The notes under the pieces are model-generated. The model was not told where the DNA came from, did no database searches, and was given only the letters and a program-made list of their open reading frames with translations. Of a stretch of DNA of 13,529 nt, positions 7,010-13,529 are shown one piece after another. Origin of the DNA: an uncultured Collinsella sp. (GTDB lineage Bacteria; Actinomycetota; Coriobacteriia; Coriobacteriales; Coriobacteriaceae); the NCBI GenBank assembly GCA_902479205.1, contig CABSNX010000033.1:1-13529 (forward strand), read 5' to 3'. The position numbers and the translations under genes were made by a program. Position 1 is the first letter of the stretch, and every line of letters starts with the position of its first letter.

Positions 7010-7909
7010 ATGGGCGAGGAAGTCATGAACACTGCCGAGGCCATGACCGGCAAGGCAGACGCCCCCACCATCGAAATCGCTGCTCACGCCGGCACCTGCT
7101 ACGGCGTGCAGCGTGCGCTCGATATGGCATTGGCGGCCGCCCCGCAAGCGGGGGAGAACGCTCAGGTCCACACCCTGGGCCCGCTCATCCATAATCCCAT
7201 CGTGGTGCGCGAGCTTGCCGAGGCGGGCGTTGGTCTAGCCGACACCTTGGACGACGCCGCATCGGGCACCGTGATCATCCGCGCGCACGGCGTGGTGCCG
7301 CAGGTGGTCGAGGCCGCTCGCGAGCGCGGTCTCGACGTGGTCGATGCCACCTGCCCCTACGTCAAGAAGGTCCACGTGGCGGCGGAGCGCCTGGTACGCG
7401 AGGGCTACCGCGTGATCGTCGTGGGCGAGCCGGGACACCCCGAGGTTGAGGGCATCCTGGGCCATGCCGGCGATGACGCTCAAGTCGTGAGCTGCGCCGC
7501 CGATGCGGACGCGCTGCCGCTCAAGGGCAAGGTCGGCCTGGTTGTGCAGACCACCCAGACCGCGCAGAACCTGGCCGAGGTCGTGGCTGCCATCACGCCG
7601 CGCGTGCAGGAACTGCGCGTGATCAACACCATCTGCGCCGCCACGAGTGAGCGTCAACAGGCAGCAGCCGCACTTGCCAACCGCTGCGACTGCATGGTCG
7701 TGGTGGGCGGCAAGAACTCGGGCAACACCCGCCGCCTGGCGCAGATTTGCGCAAACGCCTGCGAGCGTACGTATCACATCGAGGAAGCTTCCGAGCTTCA
7801 GGCCGCGTGGTTTACCGACGCTCACCACATCGGCATCACCGCCGGAGCCTCCACCCCGCAAGAACACATCGAACGCGCCATCGAGCGCATCAAGGAGCTT
7901 TGCCGCTAA
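7010..7909 (+). CDS. ispH: 4-hydroxy-3-methylbut-2-enyl diphosphate reductase
   Basis: IspH (LytB) performs the last MEP-pathway step, reducing HMBPP to IPP and DMAPP with an oxygen-sensitive Fe-S cluster. This shows that the organism uses the non-mevalonate route. The three cluster cysteines are Cys30 (AGTCYGV), Cys115 (DATCPYV) and Cys209 (NTICAATSERQ). Also present are RAHGV (91-95), GEPGHPEVEG (139-148, with the His and the catalytic Glu of the HPEV motif at 143 and 145), QTTQT (180-184) and GGKNSGNTRRL. The length of 299 residues is normal. The start given is ATG 7010. ATG 7025, with GAGG (7016-7019) five bases before it, is at least as plausible and would shorten the protein by 5 residues. 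Conserved sequence only begins near residue 20, so it does not settle the question. Confidence 0.97.
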   Translation: MGEEVMNTAEAMTGKADAPTIEIAAHAGTCYGVQRALDMALAAAPQAGENAQVHTLGPLIHNPIVVRELAEAGVGLADTLDDAASGTVIIRAHGVVPQVVEAARERGLDVVDATCPYVKKVHVAAERLVREGYRVIVVGEPGHPEVEGILGHAGDDAQVVSCAADADALPLKGKVGLVVQTTQTAQNLAEVVAAITPRVQELRVINTICAATSERQQAAAALANRCDCMVVVGGKNSGNTRRLAQICANACERTYHIEEASELQAAWFTDAHHIGITAGASTPQEHIERAIERIKELCR

Positions 7910-7911
7910 TC

Positions 7912-9354
7912 ATGGACCAGACCGTACCCGCATACGCCGCTGAGGTGGCCGATTACGGGCGCAGCCGCGACCCCGAGCCGGGTGAGGGCGCGCTCGTTAA
8001 AAACGTGCGCCCCGAATCGCCCGCATGGGATGTGGGTATCGAGCCGGGCATGCGCGTGCTCACGGTCAACGGCGAGCAACTGACCGATATGATCGTGTGG
8101 CTCTGGGAGGCAGATGACGACACTGTCGAGCTGGAGGTATTCGACCCGCGCGACGACACCGTCACCCCCGTCGAGCTTGACCGCTTTCCCGGCGAGGACT
8201 GGGGTCTGGAGTTCGATGGCCCCATCTTCGATGGCATGCGTACCTGCGTAAATGCCTGCGTGTTCTGCTTTATGACCATGCTGCCCAAGGGCGGTCGCTC
8301 CACGCTCTACATTCGCGATGATGACTACCGCTTGAGCTTTTTGCAGGGCAACTTTGTCACGCTCACGAACCTCACCGACGAAGATGTTCAAAACGTCATC
8401 CAACGCAACATGAGCCCCATGAACGTGTCGGTCCACGCCGTGAGCCCCGACATCCGTCGCCGCATGATGGGCCGCAACGCCCAGCGCGGCATGGACGTGC
8501 TCGAGGCCATCATGGCCGCCGGCATCGAGATTCACGCGCAGATCGTGCTGTGCCCCGGCATGAACGACGGCGAGGAGCTGGAAAAGACTCTGCGCTTTTG
8601 CGAGGAGCACGAGCAAATCACGAGCCTGGGCATTGTGCCGCTTGGATTTACCAAGCATCAGAACCGTTTTAGCTGGTCCTACAGTGACAAGCCCGAGCTG
8701 GCGCGCGAGACTATCGCCATGATCCGGCCCTTCCAGGACCGTGCCTTCGAGCGCTTTGGCCGCCATACCTTCCAGATGAGCGACGAGTTCTACCTGGATG
8801 CCGGCATCGAGCCGCCTGAGGCGGACTTTTACGACGGCTACCCGCAGTACTACGACGGCATCGGTATGATTCGCTCCTATCTGGACGAGACCGACAACGT
8901 GCTCGCCGCCGATGCCGAGCGCCTGCGCCGCGTTCGCGAGGCAATCGCCGCCCGTGACCAGCGCCTGCTGTGCCTTTCGGGCGCCAGCGCGCGCGATACG
9001 GTAGCGCGTTTTGTGGAATCGCCGCAGGGCCTTGCCGGTACCGTCACGGCCATCAAAAACCGCTACTTTGGCGGCAACGTGGACGTGACCGGCCTCATCG
9101 TCGCCTGCGACATCTTGGAGCAACTGCCACAGGACCTATCGGGGGTTATGCTCTTTGTGCCTAAGCTCATGTTCAACGCCGATGGTATGACCCTTGACGA
9201 GTATCATCGTGACGAATTACTCGCAAGCCTTACCGGTCGCGGCGCCGAGGTTCATGTGGTGTCGACCATGCCGCATGAGCTGCTCGATACCCTGGAGCAC
9301 ATCCTTGGCATAACGCCCGCCAATTCAACTATTCCCGCTGAACCTACCCATTAA
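7912..9354 (+). CDS. PDZ/radical SAM/DUF512 protein
   Basis: This is a conserved radical SAM protein of unknown reaction, 480 residues. A PDZ-like N-terminal domain (about 25-95, GIEPGMRVLTVNGEQL) is followed by the radical SAM cluster motif with Cys112, Cys116 and Cys119 (CVNACVFCF, CX3CX2C), and then the family signature LYIRDDDYRLSFLQGNFVTL. NVSVHAVSPDIRRRMMG and IVLCPGMNDG belong to the radical SAM barrel. The C-terminal DUF512 part includes SDEFYLDAG, YPQYYDGIGM, NRYFGGNVDVTGLIV and LFVPKLMFN. The start at ATG 7912 lies 2 bp after the ispH stop. The nearest good site, AAGGAG (7892-7897), is 14 bases away, so translation may depend on coupling to ispH. The frame stays open upstream through ispH, but that part is a shadow frame. 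The family is often found next to der. The acceptor substrate is unknown, and a link to ribosome or membrane work is inference from the neighbours. Confidence 0.93.
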   Translation: MDQTVPAYAAEVADYGRSRDPEPGEGALVKNVRPESPAWDVGIEPGMRVLTVNGEQLTDMIVWLWEADDDTVELEVFDPRDDTVTPVELDRFPGEDWGLEFDGPIFDGMRTCVNACVFCFMTMLPKGGRSTLYIRDDDYRLSFLQGNFVTLTNLTDEDVQNVIQRNMSPMNVSVHAVSPDIRRRMMGRNAQRGMDVLEAIMAAGIEIHAQIVLCPGMNDGEELEKTLRFCEEHEQITSLGIVPLGFTKHQNRFSWSYSDKPELARETIAMIRPFQDRAFERFGRHTFQMSDEFYLDAGIEPPEADFYDGYPQYYDGIGMIRSYLDETDNVLAADAERLRRVREAIAARDQRLLCLSGASARDTVARFVESPQGLAGTVTAIKNRYFGGNVDVTGLIVACDILEQLPQDLSGVMLFVPKLMFNADGMTLDEYHRDELLASLTGRGAEVHVVSTMPHELLDTLEHILGITPANSTIPAEPTH

Positions 9355-9364
9355 AGGAGAGCAG

Positions 9365-10699
9365 ATGAAACCTATCGTCGCCGTCGTCGGACGCCCCAAC
9401 GTGGGCAAGTCCACGCTCGTCAACCGCCTGGCCCAGACCTCGGACGCCATCGTCCATGAGTCCCGCGGCGTCACGCGCGACCGCTCGTATCACACGGCCG
9501 ACTGGAACGGCCGCGAGTTCACCATCGTCGACACGGGCGGTATCGAGCCGCTCAAGAGCGATGACGTCTTTGCCACGTCCATCCGCGACCAGGCCCTTGC
9601 CGCCGCCGAGGAAGCCGCCGTCATCCTGTTTGTGGTCGACGGCCGCACCGGCGTCACCGAGGAGGACGAATCGGTCGCCCGCATGCTCAAGCGCTGCGAC
9701 AAGCCGGTCTTTCTGCTGGTGAACAAGCTCGACAACCCCGATCGCGAGAATGACAACATCTGGGAGTTCTATTCGCTCGGCATCGGTGAGCCCACGCCGC
9801 TCTCGGCCCTGCACGGCCATGGCACGGGCGACCTGCTCGACGACATCGTGGCCCTGTTGCCCGAGGAGGAGGACGAGGTCGCCGACGAGTTTCCCGATGC
9901 GCTGAACGTGGCCATCATCGGCCGCCCCAACGCCGGTAAGTCCTCGCTGTTCAACCGCATCCTGGGCGCCGACCGCTCCATCGTGTCCAACATCGCCGGC
10001 ACCACGCGCGATGCCATCGACACCGTCGTCGAGCGCGACGGCAAGCACTACCGCATGGTCGACACCGCGGGCATTCGCAAGAAGAGCACCGTGTACGAGA
10101 ACATCGAGTACTACTCCATGGTCCGCGGTCTGCGCGCCATCGACCGCGCCGACGTGGCGCTGCTCGTCGTCGACGCCTCCGTGGGCGTCACCGAGCAGGA
10201 CCAGAAGGTCATGGGCTTGGCCATCGAGCGCGGCTGCGCCATCGTGGTGCTGCTCAACAAGTGGGATCTGCTCGACGATGACCGCAAGCGCGAGGCCTGC
10301 ATGGAGACCGTCGACCGCCGCCTGGGCGTCATGGCTCCCTGGGCCCAGTACCTGCGCATCTCGGCCCTGACCGGCCGCAGCGTCGAGAAGATCTGGGCGA
10401 TGGTCGACGCGGCCGAAAAGACGCGCTCGCAAAAGATCACCACCTCGCGCCTCAACACGTTCCTCACCGACCTGCGTGAGTTTGGCCACACCGTGGTGGA
10501 CGGCAAGCGTCGCCTGCGCATGCACTACGTGACCCAGACGGGCATCAACCCGCCGACGTTTACGTTCTTCGTCAACCACAGCGACCTGGTCAACGACACC
10601 TACCAGCGCTACGTGGAAAACCGTATGCGCTCGACCTTCGATTTTTCCGGCACGCCCATTCGACTCTTCTTTAGGAAGAAGGAGCAAAAGGATGCATAA
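9365..10699 (+). CDS. der: Ribosome biogenesis GTPase Der (EngA)
   Basis: Der is the essential tandem GTPase needed for 50S ribosomal subunit maturation. Its 444 residues are the usual size. GTPase domain 1 has GRPNVGKST (residues 9-17), DTGG (56-59) and NKLD (120-123). Domain 2 has GRPNAGKSS (186-194), DTAG (233-236) and NKWD (298-301). An acidic linker between them contains LPEEEDEVADEF. The C-terminal KH-like domain (about 355-440) ends FDFSGTPIRLFFRKKEQ, the standard family ending. The start ATG 9365 has AAAGGAG (9353-9359), overlapping the stop of the DUF512 gene. The end overlaps plsY by 8 bp. All nucleotide-binding residues are intact. Confidence 0.98.
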   Translation: MKPIVAVVGRPNVGKSTLVNRLAQTSDAIVHESRGVTRDRSYHTADWNGREFTIVDTGGIEPLKSDDVFATSIRDQALAAAEEAAVILFVVDGRTGVTEEDESVARMLKRCDKPVFLLVNKLDNPDRENDNIWEFYSLGIGEPTPLSALHGHGTGDLLDDIVALLPEEEDEVADEFPDALNVAIIGRPNAGKSSLFNRILGADRSIVSNIAGTTRDAIDTVVERDGKHYRMVDTAGIRKKSTVYENIEYYSMVRGLRAIDRADVALLVVDASVGVTEQDQKVMGLAIERGCAIVVLLNKWDLLDDDRKREACMETVDRRLGVMAPWAQYLRISALTGRSVEKIWAMVDAAEKTRSQKITTSRLNTFLTDLREFGHTVVDGKRRLRMHYVTQTGINPPTFTFFVNHSDLVNDTYQRYVENRMRSTFDFSGTPIRLFFRKKEQKDA

Positions 10700-11375
10700 T
10701 CCGATTCTGCTGACCGCCATCTGCGCCGTGGTCTCGTTCTTTATCGGAGCGATTCCGTTTGGCTTGATCCTGGGCCGCGTGTTCAACCACACGGACATTC
10801 GCAAGGCGGGTTCCGGCAACATCGGCACCACCAACGCCCTGCGCGTAGCCGGCCCCAAGGTGGCCGCGCTCACGCTGCTGCTCGACTGCCTTAAGGGCGC
10901 CATCTGCGTTCTTATCGCCCGTCCGCTCATCGCGGGCGTGGGCTATGGCTTCCCTGTGAGCATCATGGCGCCTGGAGCCCCCGGCGACTGGATGCTCGGT
11001 GTCATCTGCCTGGCAGCGGTATGGGGTCACATCTTCTCGCCGTACCTCAACTTCCATGGCGGCAAGGGCATCGCAGTTGGCTTGGGCGTTATCCTCGCCT
11101 GGTACTGGCCCATCGGACTTTCGCTGCTGGGCATGTTTATCGTGGCCGTCGCCATCACCAAGTTTGTGTCGGTGGGCTCGCTTGCCGCCGCCATCGGCCT
11201 TCCCATCGCCGCCTGCGCAGTCTTTCCGTACAGCAGCCTGGGACTCAAGTTTTGCATGGCGCTGATCGGCATCACCGTGGTGTGGGCCCATCGTGCGAAC
11301 ATCAAAAAGCTCATGACGGGTAAGGAGTCCAAGCTCTCGTTTACCAAGCGCGTCACCGAGCCAGACGATAAGTAG
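10692..11375 (+). CDS. plsY: Glycerol-3-phosphate acyltransferase PlsY
   Basis: PlsY is a polytopic membrane enzyme that transfers an acyl group from acyl phosphate to glycerol-3-phosphate, giving lysophosphatidic acid. The 227 residues contain the three family motifs: GSGNIGTTN (40-48), the phosphate-binding HGGKG (122-126) within a segment facing the cytoplasm, and the late WAHRANIKKL before the charged C-terminus. IPFGLILGR near the N-terminus is also typical, and about five hydrophobic helices can be read. The start ATG 10692 lies inside the end of der (8 bp overlap), with AAGGAG (10679-10684) 7 bases upstream, so the two are probably translationally coupled. The acyl-phosphate donor enzyme PlsX is not in this window. 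gpsA, which makes the substrate, follows 9 bp later. Confidence 0.97.
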   Translation: MHNPILLTAICAVVSFFIGAIPFGLILGRVFNHTDIRKAGSGNIGTTNALRVAGPKVAALTLLLDCLKGAICVLIARPLIAGVGYGFPVSIMAPGAPGDWMLGVICLAAVWGHIFSPYLNFHGGKGIAVGLGVILAWYWPIGLSLLGMFIVAVAITKFVSVGSLAAAIGLPIAACAVFPYSSLGLKFCMALIGITVVWAHRANIKKLMTGKESKLSFTKRVTEPDDK

Positions 11376-11384
11376 GAGAGAGTC

Positions 11385-12392
11385 ATGAATATTGCGCTGA
11401 TTGGCTCCGGCTCCTGGGGAACCGCCGTCGCCGGCCTTGCTGCCGCGCGAGCCGAGCGCGTGATCATGTGGGCCCATAGCGAGCAGACGGCCGCCGGCAT
11501 CAATGGCGAGCACCGTAACCCCCGTTATCTGGTGGGATACGAGCTGCCTGACAACGTGGAAGCAACGACCGAGCTCGCCCAGGCGCTTGACGGTGCCGAT
11601 GCGATCATCTTTGCCGTGCCCTCCACGCACTTGCGCGACGTGTGCCATCGGGCAGCGCCGTTTATCGATACCGAAACTCCGGTCCTGTGCCTCGCCAAGG
11701 GCATTGAGCCCGCGTCTGGCCTGCTCATGAGCGAGGTCATTGCCAGCGAGATCGGCAACGAAGCGCGCGTGGCGGCGCTCTCCGGCCCCAACCATGCAGA
11801 GGAGATCTGCCGTGGCGGACTTTCTGCCGCCGTCATCGCCAGCAAAGACCCGCAGATAGGGGAGACCTTTAAGAACCTGCTCCTATCCACGGCCTTCCGC
11901 ATCTACCTGTCGCAGGACATGACCGGCGTCGAGGTTTGCGGCGCCATGAAAAACGTCATCGCCATCGTGTGCGGCATCTCCGCCGGCACCGGTGCGGGCG
12001 ACAACACGCTCGCCCTTATCATGACGCGCGGCCTGGCCGAGATCAGCCGCTTGGTGCATGCCCGCGGCGGGCAGGCCATGACCTGCATGGGCCTTGCCGG
12101 CATGGGCGACCTCATCGCCACCTGCACCTCGGAGCATTCGCGCAACCGCACCTTTGGCTACGAGTTTGCCCACGGCGTGTCGCTCGACGAGTACCAGGCG
12201 CGCACGCATATGGTGGTCGAGGGCGCCGTCGCGGCCCGCAGCGTCAGCGAGCTCGCCCGTTCACTGGGCGTAGACATTCCGCTCACCTTTGCCGTGGAGC
12301 AAACGCTCTACAACGGTGTTACTTTGGATAGGGCGCTCGAGATCCTCACCGACCGCGTCCCCTCTCAAGAGTTCTACGGACTCGCCGACTAG
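11385..12392 (+). CDS. gpsA: NAD(P)-dependent glycerol-3-phosphate dehydrogenase
   Basis: GpsA reduces dihydroxyacetone phosphate to sn-glycerol-3-phosphate in the cytosol, supplying the backbone used by PlsY. The 335 residues match the family. The Rossmann nucleotide-binding loop is GSGSWGTA (7-14). The active site shows CLAKGIE, LSGPNHAEEI, and the catalytic Lys189 in CGAMKNVIAI, followed by TRGLAEISRL and LAGMGDLIATCTSEHSRNR (the substrate-binding Arg region). The start ATG 11385 follows AGGAGAG (11374-11380), which overlaps the plsY stop. Adjacent plsY and gpsA place acceptor synthesis and its first acylation in one transcript. No frameshift or missing residue is seen. Confidence 0.98.
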   Translation: MNIALIGSGSWGTAVAGLAAARAERVIMWAHSEQTAAGINGEHRNPRYLVGYELPDNVEATTELAQALDGADAIIFAVPSTHLRDVCHRAAPFIDTETPVLCLAKGIEPASGLLMSEVIASEIGNEARVAALSGPNHAEEICRGGLSAAVIASKDPQIGETFKNLLLSTAFRIYLSQDMTGVEVCGAMKNVIAIVCGISAGTGAGDNTLALIMTRGLAEISRLVHARGGQAMTCMGLAGMGDLIATCTSEHSRNRTFGYEFAHGVSLDEYQARTHMVVEGAVAARSVSELARSLGVDIPLTFAVEQTLYNGVTLDRALEILTDRVPSQEFYGLAD

Positions 12393-12410
12393 CGCAGAAA
12401 GGCTACTACC

Positions 12411-13082
12411 ATGGGTTCCATCAAAATCGCTCCGTCCGTCCTTTCGGCCGACATGGCCAACCTGAAGGGCGAGCTCGACAAGATCGCCGGCGCCGACTTT
12501 GTGCACTTCGACGTCATGGACGGTCACTTTACCGGCAACCTCACCTTTGGCGTTGACATCCTCAAGGCTGTTAAGCGCTCCACCGATGTCCCGGTCGACG
12601 CGCACCTGATGGTGTCGAACCCCGACGAGACCGTCGACTGGTACGCCGACGCCGGTGCCGACATGATCACCGTGCACTACGAGGCCTCCACGCACCTGCA
12701 CCGTACGCTCACCCATTTGCAGCAGCGCGGCGTCAAGGCCGGCGTGGTGCTCAACCCCGCCACCCCCGTGTGCGTACTCGAGAGCATCATCGACGTTGTC
12801 GACATGGTACTGCTCATGAGCGTGAACCCTGGCTTTGGCGGCCAGAGTTTTATCCCCGGTACCATTGCTAAACTCCACGAGCTTAAGGCCATGTGCGAGC
12901 GCCACGGCGTGTCGCCCATGATCGAGGTCGACGGCGGCATTTCTTCCAAAAACATCGCCGAGGTCGTCAAGGCCGGTGCCAACGTACTCGTAGCCGGCTC
13001 CGCCGTTTTTAAGTCCGAAGATCCCGCTGCCGAGGTTGCGCTGCTGCAGAAGCTGGGCAACGAGGCCGCACAGGAGGCATAA
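12411..13082 (+). CDS. rpe: Ribulose-phosphate 3-epimerase
   Basis: Rpe interconverts ribulose-5-phosphate and xylulose-5-phosphate in the pentose phosphate pathway. It is a cytosolic TIM-barrel metalloenzyme of 223 residues. Visible motifs: IAPSVLSADMANL (6-18), the metal and catalytic pair His32 and Asp34 in VHFDVMDGHF, His65 in DAHLMV, MSVNPGFGGQSF (the phosphate and flexible-loop region), the second acid Asp174 in IEVDGGIS, and the phosphate-binding GANVLVAGSAVF. The start ATG 12411 has AAAGG (12398-12402) 8 bases upstream and follows gpsA by 18 bp. Nothing is missing. The last codons contain AGGAGG (13072-13077), the probable ribosome site of the next gene. Confidence 0.97.
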   Translation: MGSIKIAPSVLSADMANLKGELDKIAGADFVHFDVMDGHFTGNLTFGVDILKAVKRSTDVPVDAHLMVSNPDETVDWYADAGADMITVHYEASTHLHRTLTHLQQRGVKAGVVLNPATPVCVLESIIDVVDMVLLMSVNPGFGGQSFIPGTIAKLHELKAMCERHGVSPMIEVDGGISSKNIAEVVKAGANVLVAGSAVFKSEDPAAEVALLQKLGNEAAQEA

Positions 13083-13088
13083 ACCCTT

Positions 13089-13489
13089 ATGACCGCAGGT
13101 CAAAACCGCATACCCGTGAATCTTGACTATGCCGCCTCGACGCCCATGCGCGTCGAGGCGCTCCTTGCGCAACGCGAGTACGACGACAGCGAGCTTGCCG
13201 GCGTCAACCCCAACTCGCTGCACTCGCTTGGCCGCAAGGCCGCCACTCGCTTGGAAGTCGCCCGTCGCGAGATTGCCCGCAGCTTTGGCGCGCGCGTCCG
13301 TCCGTCCGAGATCATCTTGACCAACGGCGGCACCGAGGCAAACCAGCTGGCGCTCCTCGGACTTGCCGAGGGCGCCCGTCAGCGCGACCGCAAGCGCGAC
13401 CGCGTGATCGTGTCGGCGATCGAGCACGATTCGATCCTGGACAACCTCCCGCTGCTGCGAGCCGCGGGCTTTACCGTCGACCTGGTACT
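13089..13489 (+). CDS. Cysteine desulfurase, C-terminus missing at contig end
   Basis: This is a class V aminotransferase-fold, PLP-dependent enzyme of the NifS/IscS type, which removes sulfur from cysteine for Fe-S clusters or tRNA thiolation. Only about 133 N-terminal residues are present, about a third of the family length. It starts at ATG 13089 with AGGAGG (13072-13077), 11 bases upstream, inside the end of rpe. Diagnostic motifs: VNLDYAASTP (10-19), NPNSLHSLGRKA (about 40-51), the PLP-phosphate segment TNGGTEANQLAL (usually SGGTE or SGATE) and SAIEHDSIL, whose His stacks on the cofactor ring. The PLP lysine and the catalytic cysteine loop lie beyond the contig end, so type I versus type II and the partner pathway (suf, isc, thiI) cannot be decided here. 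The genomic sequence ends at or just before 13489. Confidence 0.93.
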
Positions 13490-13529
13490 TGTCTCTTATA
13501 CACATCTCCGAGCCCACGAGACCGATCAG
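13490..13529 (-). other. Nextera i7-side adapter and index (artefact)
   Basis: This is the reverse complement of the left-end adapter. Bases 13490-13507 are 18 of the 19 mosaic-end bases (tgtctcttatacacatct), 13508-13522 are the read-2 adapter arm, and 13523-13529 (cgatcag) are 7 of 8 bases of the same i7 index seen at the left end. Base 13489 is T where the full mosaic end would have C, so the exact junction is uncertain by a base or two. Reverse-strand frames starting here with MGSEMCIRD are artefacts. Confidence 0.98.

Noticed and set aside
7747..7911. Upstream extension of the DUF512 protein to ATG 7747
   Set aside because: The added residues lie wholly within ispH and look like a shadow frame (rich in Arg, His and Ser). 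The family N-terminus fits ATG 7912.
9305..9334. Possible promoter before der (ttggca at 9305-9310 and an AT-richer stretch around 9322-9334)
   Set aside because: The -35-like match is good, but no -10 element better than 3 of 6 falls at the right spacing, and the site lies inside the DUF512 gene. Not strong enough to list.
48..13489. Mobile element, CRISPR array, RNA gene or defence system
   Set aside because: Coding sequence with recognisable housekeeping or conserved families fills almost the whole interval. No direct-repeat array, transposase, integrase, tRNA-like cloverleaf or compositional break was seen.
124..13517. Many long reverse-strand open frames (for example 9344-10930, 7906-9123, 5565-6743, 12261-13517, 124-1155)
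   Set aside because: Each lies antisense to a gene with intact family motifs. Their translations are rich in Ala, Gly, Val, Asp and His repeats without recognisable domains, which is what GC-rich third codon positions produce on the opposite strand. One even starts in adapter sequence.

Overview
The window is an assembled contig fragment from a high-GC (roughly two-thirds G+C by eye) bacterium. Gene content, gene order, strong Shine-Dalgarno sites and GC-rich third codon positions best fit a Coriobacteriia actinobacterium, most likely Collinsella or a close relative from the gut. That assignment comes from recognising the sequences and their order, not from a search. Genomic sequence runs from about base 48 to base 13489. 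Both outer ends are Illumina Nextera adapter and index sequence, not biology, so the first and last genes are cut by the contig ends.

All fourteen genes lie on the + strand and are packed tightly. The largest gap is 84 bp (before scpA), the next is 66 bp (before cmk), and all other junctions are overlaps or gaps of at most 18 bp. I see no RNA gene, insertion sequence, CRISPR array, phage gene or convincing intrinsic terminator, and no gene-free stretch above 100 bp.

Layout: (1) 48-2929: an ABC-F ATPase missing its N-terminus, a 98-residue membrane protein of unknown function, and a small site-2-type membrane metalloprotease. (2) 3014-5522: scpA and scpB, the kleisin and winged-helix partners of SMC in chromosome condensation, then an RluB-type rRNA pseudouridine synthase. 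(3) 5589-7909: cmk (CMP kinase), a PlsC-type acyltransferase, and ispH (last step of the MEP isoprenoid pathway). (4) 7912-12392: a PDZ/radical-SAM/DUF512 protein of unknown role, der (ribosome assembly GTPase), plsY and gpsA (glycerol-3-phosphate acylation and supply). (5) 12411-13489: rpe (pentose phosphate epimerase) and the start of a cysteine desulfurase.

Functionally this is a housekeeping superoperon. Envelope lipid precursors (gpsA to plsY to plsC), isoprenoids (ispH) and nucleotide supply (cmk) sit with ribosome maturation (rluB, der, ABC-F) and chromosome segregation (scpAB). From memory, site-2 protease-scpA-scpB-rluB and DUF512-der-plsY-gpsA are recurrent orders in Firmicutes and Coriobacteria. 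I found no new defence, mobile or biosynthetic system. The points most worth a second look are the HX4E catalytic motif in the PlsC-like protein, the uncharacterised 98-residue membrane protein, the DUF512 protein, and the adapter contamination, which creates false protein N-termini.
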